The position numbers were made by a program, and so were the translations under genes. From Streptomyces smyrnaeus (lineage in GTDB: Bacteria > Actinomycetota > Actinomycetes > Streptomycetales > Streptomycetaceae), in the NCBI RefSeq assembly GCF_017676345.1, contig NZ_JAFFZM010000013.1, positions 62,001-126,000 on the forward strand: a stretch of DNA of 64,000 nucleotides, read 5' to 3'. This document shows positions 57,837 through 64,000 of this stretch, piece after piece. Below the pieces are notes generated by a model. That model made no database searches. It was not told the origin of the DNA and was given only the letters and a program-made list of their open reading frames with translations. Numbering within the stretch: the stretch's first letter is position 1; each line of letters opens with the position of its first letter.

Positions 57837-58130
57837 ATGCCCAAGGGCTACTGGGTCAGCGTCTACCGCACCATTTCAGACCCTGAGAAGCTGGCTGCTT
57901 ACAACAAGCTGGCCCGCCAGGCCGTCCAGCCCTGGGGCGGCCGGACCTTCGTCCGTGGCGGTCGGGTCGTGGCGTATGACGCCGGAATCGCCGAGCGCAC
58001 CGTCCTGGTCGAGTTCGACAGCTTCGAGCAGGCCGTCGCGGCGCGCGAGAGTGCTGCCTACCAGGAGGCGCTGGTCGCCCTCTCCGACGGCGTCGAGCGC
58101 GACTTCCGCATCGTCGAAGGCATCGACTGA
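57837..58130 (+). CDS. DUF1330-family protein
   Basis: A 97-residue ferredoxin-like-fold protein of DUF1330: MPKGYWVSVYRTISDPEKLA, then GGRTFVRGGRVVAYDAGI, then RTVLVEFDSFEQAVAARESA and YQEALVALSDGVERDFRIVE. DUF1330 proteins are small dimeric alpha+beta barrels, possibly acting as mono-oxygenase-like or ligand-binding proteins. GGAGG lies 6 bases before the ATG at 57837; the frame from 57801 is not needed. It is in one operon with the CMD-family gene, under likely HxlR control. Confidence 0.85.
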   Translation: MPKGYWVSVYRTISDPEKLAAYNKLARQAVQPWGGRTFVRGGRVVAYDAGIAERTVLVEFDSFEQAVAARESAAYQEALVALSDGVERDFRIVEGID

Positions 58131-58262
58131 CGGAGATGCAGTCGGATCTTCACTGAAGTGCTCGCGCCCGGTGACCGCACCCCGCACATATCCGGCCGTT
58201 GGCCAGCGTTGCGGTACAGCTTTTCGGACGGGCTGGAAACAGGATCTCGAGGAAGGGAATTC

Positions 58263-58830
58263 ATGCGTGCCATGCGCTTCGGGAGGTTCGGTGGCCCCGG
58301 GGCCCTGGAGGAGGCCGATGTACCGGATCCGTTGGCGGGGCCGGGCGAGAGTGTGGTCCAGGTGGAGGCCGCGGGTGTCAATTTCGGCGACATCAAGCAG
58401 ATCGCGGGCGAGTTCACCGACGGTCCGTACGCCCCCCCAAGGCCCACTGCCCCGTACTCCCGGCATGGAAGTCGTCGGCAGGACCGCAGCCGGCCAACGA
58501 GTCCTCGGCTACGTCCCGCAGGCCGGTTACGTCGCCAAGACGGTTGTCGCCGACCGCCACCTGGCCGCGTTGCCGCCGGGGGGCGGGCGAAGCGCTGGCA
58601 CTTCCCCTGCAGGGCTGACGGCGTGGCATCTGCTTCGGTCGGTCGCGCGTATCAGACCCGGTGAGAGCGTGTGGTCCATGCCGCCGCGGGCGGGACCGGC
58701 AGTCTCCTGGTCCAGCTGGCCCGGGAGTTCGGGGCAGGACTTGGCGCTCTCGCGCTCGCAGTGGCCCGCCAGGAAGTGATGCATGGGACGCGGCGTATGC
58801 CGAGCCGGGGTGGCGCAGTCCGAGCAGCAC
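58263..58830 (+). pseudogene. Quinone oxidoreductase (MDR) gene broken by frameshifts
   Basis: The gene starts well (ATG 58263, MRAMRFGRFGGPGALEEADV, then VEAAGVNFGDIKQIAGEF). Near 58440 the reading shifts to PGMEVVGRTAAGQRVLGYVP and TAWHLLRSVARIRPGESV. Near 58670 it shifts again to VHAAAGGTGSLLVQLAREFG, the Rossmann motif. Similarity fades after about 58760, so the C-terminal third is missing. A functional enzyme would need about 320 residues. It is a paralogue of the intact protein at 36434-37360. Confidence 0.75.
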
Positions 58831-58890
58831 CCGCGCCCCTGTCCTCCAGGTAGAGATACCCCCGACGACGTTCAGCACGGTCTCCCGCAG

Positions 58891-58922
58891 CCCTGCGGCC
58901 CTGCGGCCCTGCGGCGCTGCGG
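58891..58922. repeat. Four 8-base tandem repeats
   Basis: CCCTGCGG three times plus CGCTGCGG, in the gap between the broken oxidoreductase and the ABC exporter. The remainder of 58831-59080 has no recognised gene. Confidence 0.5.
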
Positions 58923-59080
58923 CCGGCGCCTGGCTGACGGAGACGTGGCTGGAGCCGTCGGTGGAGGAGATCAGAGAATGCGTGGGCTGCACGTCAGTAC
59001 CTCGTAATTCACGAAGTCAGTTACGAAGGGGACAGGTCGCGGAAGCTGTTGCGCGGCGCGGGCCCACGTGCGGGTAGGGG

Positions 59081-61150
59081 TCATTGACGTGCTCCGGGCT
59101 GCTCGCGGTCGCTGCGGGCTGTCTCCGCGGTGACCTGGTAGGACAGCAGCTCCTGGAAAAGGCCCGGCTGCTCGGCGAGCTCGTGGTAGGAGCCGTCCTG
59201 GACAACCCGTCCTTCATCGAGGACGACGATCCGGTCGGCGACGGCCAGGTTGGTGATGCGGTGGGTCACCAGCAGCACCACCCGGTCCTGTGCGAGACCG
59301 CGCAGCCGCTGGAAGATCCGGTATTCGGCTCGGGGATCGAGGTTGGCAGTCGGCTCGTCGAGGACCAGCAGGCCCGCATCTCGCATGAAAGCCCGGGCCA
59401 GAGCGATACGTTGCCACTGTCCGCCGCTCAGCTCCTCCCCGTTGAGCCACTCCCGGGCGAGAAGAGTGTCCAGCCCGGAGCCGAGCTGGGTGACGACTTC
59501 GTCGGCACCGGCGGCCTCGCAGGCTTCATGCACAGCTGCGTCCCCACGCGGCGATGGCTGCCCGAGGGTGACGTTCTCCCGCACCGTCAACGGCCAGCGC
59601 GCATAATCCTGCGGCACCAGGGCCACCTGCTTCCACAGCGCTTGCGGATCGGCCTCCTGCGTGGGGACGCCGTCCCACAGGACTTGTCCGTTGCTGGGGA
59701 GGTACAGTCCGCTGGCGAGCCGTGAGAGCGTCGTCTTGCCGGAACCGTTGAAGCCCACCAGCGCGGTCACTTCACCGCGCTTCAGCGTGAGGGAGACCTC
59801 GGACAGCGCGTCCTTGTCTTTACCCGCGTAGCGATGGGAGAGGGATGCGATCTCGATCGTCTCCGGCGGCCCGGGGCGGTGGGTACCGCGGCGCATACGG
59901 AACCCACCCGCCCTCTCCAGGAAGCGGGTCCAGTCGTCCATGTACAGGCCTGTGCGCACGGCCCGGGAGCCGACCGACACCAGGCCGCGCACGGCCTGTC
60001 CGGCCGTCTGAAGTGCGAAGACTGCCGCGCCCGCGCGGCCGACGCTGATCTGACCGGTCGCCAGCAGCCAGACCACCGCTGCCCACACGATCGTCGAGCC
60101 CACCCCTGCGCACATCGCGCCGATCAGGGAGAAGCGGGCTCCCTGATCGGCGGCGACCCGGTCCTCGCGGTTGATCCGGGCGACGGTGCGCCGGTACCTC
60201 TCGGAGAGGAAGGACGCCATGGTGCCGGCGCGGATCTGGTCGGCCGCGTCGCGCGTATAGATGTGCCAGCGCAGCACCGCGAGCATGCGGTTGTCACCGT
60301 TACTGCGCAGGTTGGCCAGGTAGCGCACACGCGCGGCGCTGACCTGGGAGACGGCCTGCGGGAGGCTCGCGACCACCAGCAGCGGCAGCAGGATCGGGTG
60401 GACACCGGCAAGTACCACGGCACCGGCGAGAAAGCTGGCGGAAGAGGCGATCAGGTCCTGGCCTTCGTTGATCAGGTCCCCGGTGACCTGCGCGCCGCGG
60501 TCGGCCGCCTCCCGGTCGCGGTTGAAGTCCGGCTCATCGTAGGCGGCCAGCTCCACCTCGGTGCATCCGTCGAGGAGCATCTGCTCGGCCTCGCGCGTCA
60601 TCAGCGGCCCCAGGCGCGAGGAGAGCCAGTTGACCGTGATGCCCATCACCGCACGCGCTGCGGCGGCGCCCGCCAGCAGTGCGACCGACGGCCAAGCCTG
60701 CAGCAGCCGGTGGAAGACGTTCCCGCTGGCCAGCAGAGCGGTCAGCGTGCCGCTGATGGCGAGCAGGCCCATCGCCTGCATGATGCCCGAGACGATCTGG
60801 CAGGCCAGAAGCCCCGCGGTAGCGGGCCGGTCCACCCGCCAGGCCAACATCAGCGACCGGCGCACCAGCCGGGGCAGGCGTCGGGCCATGTCGATCAGCC
60901 GGATCGAGCGGCCGGCCGCCTCCCGGCTACCGGTCAGGTCCACGTACCGCATCTCCGGCTCGGCGGCCTCCTGTCCCCCCGCAGCGCCGCCTTCGGCCTG
61001 CCGAGGCACTGTCGGTGTGTCTGCTGACGCCTCCGTGAGACCAGTCTTCCCGCGTGCGGCGCGGTCGTGCCTGATCACCTTCGCGGACGGACTCGTACCG
61101 CGGCGAGGTCCACCGCTGCTCACGCGCTTCCCCTGCGACTGCTTCCTCAT
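59081..61150 (-). CDS. Type I ABC exporter, fused membrane and ATPase domains
   Basis: A 689-residue half-transporter. A charged N-terminal tail of about 65 residues is followed by six membrane helices (from about LACQIVSGIMQAMGLLAIS to IVWAAVVWLLATGQ). The ATPase has Walker A GFNGSGKTT (about 464-472), signature ELSGGQWQRIALARA (about 573) and Walker B GLLVLDEPTANLDP. No C39 peptidase precedes it. The LSGGQWQR signature is common in exporters of Streptomyces peptides and antibiotics. It could export the lanthipeptide, but 5.8 kb and opposite orientation separate them. Start could be 61150, 61159 (GTG) or a later ATG at 60952 (MRYVDLTG). Confidence 0.88.
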   Translation of the reverse strand: MRKQSQGKRVSSGGPRRGTSPSAKVIRHDRAARGKTGLTEASADTPTVPRQAEGGAAGGQEAAEPEMRYVDLTGSREAAGRSIRLIDMARRLPRLVRRSLMLAWRVDRPATAGLLACQIVSGIMQAMGLLAISGTLTALLASGNVFHRLLQAWPSVALLAGAAAARAVMGITVNWLSSRLGPLMTREAEQMLLDGCTEVELAAYDEPDFNRDREAADRGAQVTGDLINEGQDLIASSASFLAGAVVLAGVHPILLPLLVVASLPQAVSQVSAARVRYLANLRSNGDNRMLAVLRWHIYTRDAADQIRAGTMASFLSERYRRTVARINREDRVAADQGARFSLIGAMCAGVGSTIVWAAVVWLLATGQISVGRAGAAVFALQTAGQAVRGLVSVGSRAVRTGLYMDDWTRFLERAGGFRMRRGTHRPGPPETIEIASLSHRYAGKDKDALSEVSLTLKRGEVTALVGFNGSGKTTLSRLASGLYLPSNGQVLWDGVPTQEADPQALWKQVALVPQDYARWPLTVRENVTLGQPSPRGDAAVHEACEAAGADEVVTQLGSGLDTLLAREWLNGEELSGGQWQRIALARAFMRDAGLLVLDEPTANLDPRAEYRIFQRLRGLAQDRVVLLVTHRITNLAVADRIVVLDEGRVVQDGSYHELAEQPGLFQELLSYQVTAETARSDREQPGARQ

Positions 61151-61378
61151 GCTGACCACACCCCCGTGCCCGCGGGGCTTCCGGGAAGGTCAACGCGACG
61201 CCGCCCCAAAGGGCCCCGGTCACCAGGGAGCCGTTCGATTCCGGAACGCTCGGACGCATGAGAAGAGGCAGACGGCAAGGCATCCTCCATATGGATGGAC
61301 GAGGGGTACATGTGCTCTAGAAACAGCCCCGGCAAGGAGTTTGTAACGGGTATTTGGTGAACAGGTGTTCTGATATGG

Positions 61379-61406
61379 GGCTTCGGCCTGACGGGAGGCC
61401 GAAGCC
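61379..61406. terminator. Terminator-like hairpin
   Basis: GGCTTCGGCCT / AGGCCGAAGCC, 11 perfect pairs with a 6-base loop GACGGG. It lies about 230 bases upstream of the ABC gene start, so it probably ends a transcript coming from another direction. Confidence 0.5.
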
Positions 61407-61739
61407 TGGCGCAGGGATCATTCGAACGGGGTCAGGTCACCCCGGCAGGGGATTGCCAGAGCACGCGGCGGCGGGTTTCAGGCTGGGTTACGTGTGCTTC
61501 GGCAGGAGGTACAGAAGGGCGTCAGGCGCGAAGGTGCAGCCGATCCACAGAGCTCGTCGGTGACCGCGTCTACTGGCCGGAGGTCGTGGGTGTCGGTCGG
61601 CGGCGATGAGTGGGCGGCGTGTTGCATACGGGGGGGCGGCCTGGCGGAAGCAGGCGGTCAGTGGCTCAGCCTGGGGAGTGACGCCGGCCCCTGCGACCGC
61701 AGAGCCCGTGGATGGCCCTTTTCCCGCGTTTGTCCGTCA

Positions 61740-61850
61740 CCGGTGCACTGAGCGGACGCTGACCCGTAGGTCCTCGGTGATCTCCGAACTCACCTCGCCC
61801 CGGGCGAAACGCTCGGCAGCCTTGGGCCACAACTCCTCGCTGACTGCTGT
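61740..61850 (-). pseudogene. IS630-type transposase HTH fragment
   Basis: The reverse strand reads SEELWPKAAERFARGEVSSE, then ITEDLRVSVRSVHR, and stops. This is the N-terminal helix-turn-helix of IS630-family transposases (R-x-x-A-A/V-x-x-F-x-x-G). The catalytic domain is absent. The rest of 61407-61739 shows no gene. Confidence 0.5.
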
Positions 61851-61924
61851 CGTTCAGCAGTCAGCCCGCCCCCTGTGGAGCCGCATACATCGGTGATACC
61901 GCAGTGGACGAGCCAGCCGTCAGC

Positions 61925-62300
61925 CCACACGAGTCCCACCTGAGTGACAAGGCACCACCAGGGGGTCCGCGTGCCCCGCATCGGGAGGGCCGGCCACGCG
62001 TCCACCCCGATCGCGCGGACCGACAAGGCGTACGCCTCCGCAAGAACCGCATCGACCTGCGCCGCCGCGGGATCCGCTGCACCATCCCGGACAAGGCTGA
62101 CCAGGCACGCAACCGCCAGAAGCTCGCCTCTGCGGCGGCCGACCGCCGTGCTTCGCCCCGACCGACCACCGCGAACGCCATGCGGTCGAATGCGGCAGCA
62201 ACCGCCTCAGGAGAAGCCGCGCTGTCGCCACGCGCTACGGCAAGCTCGCGGTCGATACCAGGCGATGGTGCTGGTCGCAGCCGTGGACGAGTGGCTGCGA
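61925..62300 (+). pseudogene. IS5-family transposase remnant (C-terminal half)
   Basis: Forward frames read, in order, ARTDKAYAS and its frameshifted equivalent KAYGSRANR-like, RRRGIRCTIPDKADQARNRQ, then KLASAAADR, YGKLAV and finally RYQAMVLVAAVDEWL. This is the catalytic and C-terminal half of an IS5 transposase, with the I-P-x-K-x-D-Q-x-x-x-R block intact but at least two frameshifts. It is the longest of the IS5 fragments here. Confidence 0.75.
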
Positions 62301-62321
62301 CCAGCATCACCGCAACGGCCC

Positions 62322-62777
62322 TCAGACGACGTCGAACTCGTTGCCCTCGGGGTCCTGCATTGCGGCGGCGTAGAGGCCCCTCTCCGGCTCGTCCGTGACC
62401 CTCAGTATGGTGGCACCGGCCTCGACCAGCCGGTCCACCGCGGCCCTGACCCGCTGCGCGCGGACGTCCAGCGGGATGTCACGGCCGCCACCCACCTTCA
62501 GGTCGAAGTGCCACCGGTTCTTGGCGGTCTTGGACTCCGGAACCTGCTGGAACCACACGCGTGGTCCGCGCCCCGCCGGATCGACGATCGACTCCGGAAT
62601 GTCGCCGGCCCCGGTCGGTAGCTCTTCCGCGGGCACCCCCATCGCCTCCCAGTAGGCGCGCCACGTGGCGTGCCCGTCCGGCGCGGGCTCGGGCACATAG
62701 CCCAGGGCCTGGGCCCAGAACGCCACCATTCTCTGCGGATCGGAGCAGTCGATCGTCAGCTGCACTGTCACCTCCAT
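62322..62777 (-). CDS. VOC/glyoxalase-fold protein
   Basis: A 151-residue vicinal-oxygen-chelate protein. It has the paired beta-alpha-beta-beta-beta pattern: VQLTIDCSDPQRMVAFWAQA, LGYVPE, then WHFDLKVGGGRD and AMQDPEGNEFDVV. The last contains a Glu at the usual metal position, and His in WHFDL a second. It may bind an antibiotic or hydroxylated metabolite; metal ligands are only partly conserved. The ATG at 62777 has a GGGAGG ribosome site. It lies 114 bases downstream of the AraC gene on the same strand and may be in its regulon or operon. Confidence 0.85.
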   Translation of the reverse strand: MEVTVQLTIDCSDPQRMVAFWAQALGYVPEPAPDGHATWRAYWEAMGVPAEELPTGAGDIPESIVDPAGRGPRVWFQQVPESKTAKNRWHFDLKVGGGRDIPLDVRAQRVRAAVDRLVEAGATILRVTDEPERGLYAAAMQDPEGNEFDVV

Positions 62778-62891
62778 GCCTGAAGCCTCCCAGGCAGGTC
62801 TGACAGAGACCGTGCCGGGGCAGGCAGTTGGACCGCTCCGGCCGGTCGCGTGGACGAGCCGACATGAGCGGGTCGGTGACATGCGTGCGGC

Positions 62892-63863
62892 TCAGTATTG
62901 TTCGCCGGGCGTGGAACGGCGGAATCCTCCGGGGGCTGAACCGTATTCTCGTTTGAACGCGTGGGCGAAGGCGAACTCCGAGGTGTAGCCCACCTTTCGT
63001 GCCACTGTGGCCAGTGGCGCGTCGCTGTCTCGTAGTAGCCGGGCTGCCAGCGTCATCCGCCACCAGGTCAGATAAGTCTGCGGTGGTTGGCCGACCAGTG
63101 CGGCGAATCGCCGGGCGAAGGCCGCGCGGGAGACCCCGGCTTGGGAAGCCAGTTCCGCGACGGTCCACGGTCGGGCCGGGTCGCCGTGGATGACGCGCAG
63201 CCCGGCGGCGACGGCGGGATCGCGCAGCGCTGCTGCCCAGCCGGTAGCGGCGCCGCGGGCGGATTGTTCGTCGAACCAAGCGCGCAGAATGTGCAGCAGC
63301 AGCACGTCCAGCAGGGCGGGCAGCATGGCGTCGCTGCCCGGCCGTGGCTGCTCCAGTTCACCGCCGAGCAGGTCGACGGCGGCGCGTAGCTCTGGTCGGT
63401 GTCCGACCCGGGCCGGAAGGTGGATGACCTCCGGGAGGTCTGCGAGTAGCGGATGTGCCCGGGACCGGTCCAGCAGGTAAGCACCGCAGAGCATGACCGT
63501 CGCAGCGGTCGGCCCGGGTGTCGGGTGTCGGCCGGTCGATGCCCCCACCCCGTCGTCGTTCTGGCGGTCGTCCTGGCCGGGTGGAATCTCGGCCAGGGAG
63601 GTGGATGCATCCACCAGCGGGGTCGACAGGCTGTCGGCGAGGCCGTGGGCGGCGCCGTGGGGCAGGAACGCTACATCCCCCACGCTCAGAGCGATCGGTG
63701 CGCCGTCCGGTGGGAACAGCCAGCACGATCCCTGCAAGACGATGTGGAATCCGGCCGCCGCGACGGACGGATGGCGCGTTCCAAATGGCGCCGGCCGGTG
63801 GACCCGGCCGGAGTGCGGTTGGCCGGTGCGCATGGCCGCGACTGCATCAGAGAGAACATCCAC
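62892..63863 (-). CDS. AraC-family regulator with cupin N-terminal domain
   Basis: A 323-residue AraC/XylS regulator. The N-terminal cupin-type sensor (AAGFHIVLQGSCWLFPPDGA, then SVGDVAFLPHGAAHGL) covers about 110 residues, then a long linker. The two C-terminal HTH motifs are PWTVAELASQAGVSRAAFAR and PLATVARKVGYTSEFAFAHA, followed by FKREYGSAPGGFR. This is the normal AraC architecture (cupin_6/AraC). The GTG at 63863 (VDVLSDAVAA) is the only early start. The gene runs toward the VOC gene; regulation of that gene is inferred. Ligand unknown. The last 137 bases of the window hold no supported gene. Confidence 0.88.
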   Translation of the reverse strand: MDVLSDAVAAMRTGQPHSGRVHRPAPFGTRHPSVAAAGFHIVLQGSCWLFPPDGAPIALSVGDVAFLPHGAAHGLADSLSTPLVDASTSLAEIPPGQDDRQNDDGVGASTGRHPTPGPTAATVMLCGAYLLDRSRAHPLLADLPEVIHLPARVGHRPELRAAVDLLGGELEQPRPGSDAMLPALLDVLLLHILRAWFDEQSARGAATGWAAALRDPAVAAGLRVIHGDPARPWTVAELASQAGVSRAAFARRFAALVGQPPQTYLTWWRMTLAARLLRDSDAPLATVARKVGYTSEFAFAHAFKREYGSAPGGFRRSTPGEQY

Positions 63864-64000
63864 ACTATCAACCTACCGCCGTCGTCCTGAGGAAGACGAT
63901 CGCGCATGGTCTGGCGACGTTCACGCATAGGGCGTCTCGCAACGTCGCCATACGGTGAGATCGTCGGTGAGTTGGTCAGCCATCTTGCACGACAGCACTC

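Noticed and set aside
59081..61150. ABC exporter as the dedicated lanthipeptide transporter
   Set aside because: It is 5.8 kb away on the opposite strand, with unrelated modules and pseudogenes between. It remains possible but not supported.
1..64000. CRISPR arrays or phage structural genes
   Set aside because: No regularly spaced direct repeats and no capsid, terminase or integrase motifs were seen on either strand.

Overview
The window is high-GC DNA with the codon use, GTG/TTG starts, leaderless promoters and gene families of a Streptomyces or close relative: LAL-type LuxR regulators, many TetR/MarR/LysR/MerR/PadR/MocR regulators each beside a target gene, SpoIIE-type phosphatases, WXG100-like pairs, and IS5/IS701/IS630 debris. 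There are no ribosomal, tRNA or core biosynthetic genes. It reads as an accessory, probably chromosome-arm, region. All family names below come from reading the translations; no database search was run.

Layout. 0-6.5 kb: end of a hexapeptide acetyltransferase, an NTF2-like protein, a large LAL regulator, and a MarR/FAD-monooxygenase operon. 6.5-9.2 kb: an XRE-like regulator divergent from a secreted AvrRpt2-like cysteine protease and a membrane-anchored partner. 9.2-15 kb: phosphatase and IS5 debris around a TetR/MFS drug-efflux pair, then a PadR-DUF1048-DUF1048 operon. 15-18.6 kb: acetyltransferase, methyltransferase divergent from MerR, and TetR divergent from RidA. 18.6-23 kb: IS debris, a two-gene WXG/DUF6973 toxin-like locus, an acetyltransferase and a LysR remnant. 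23-31.2 kb: a second LAL regulator divergent from an MBL hydrolase/SRPBCC pair, then a carboxylesterase, and a LysR/darcynin pair. 31.4-37.4 kb: a truncated DinB gene, a MocR-DapA-MFS operon, and a TetR/quinone oxidoreductase pair. 37.5-42 kb: a very large protein and a DUF4132-like protein in one operon. 42.7-46.3 kb: a 1197-residue fusion of a PutP-type Na+/solute symporter to PAS, GAF, PP2C and anti-sigma-kinase domains. 46.4-48.2 kb: wreckage of an NRPS locus (ABC exporter, thioesterase, MbtH). 48.6-53.3 kb: a compact class I lanthipeptide cluster (precursor, LanB, LanC). 53.6-56.5 kb: a second WXG locus. 56.8-64 kb: HxlR with a CMD-family protein and a DUF1330 protein, a broken oxidoreductase, an ABC exporter, IS remnants, a VOC protein and an AraC regulator.

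How the genes work together. Most of the window consists of small self-contained regulator/target modules, often divergent with a visible palindrome between them (10.8, 16.6, 18.1, 30.8 and 36.3 kb). The two most unusual items are the symporter-phosphatase fusion, which could couple solute uptake directly to partner-switching sigma control, and the lanthipeptide cluster, which has no transporter, protease or regulator of its own and sits beside the decayed NRPS genes. At least six IS5-type fragments, one IS701 and one IS630 fragment show repeated insertion and decay, and some of them coincide with the broken ends of neighbouring genes.
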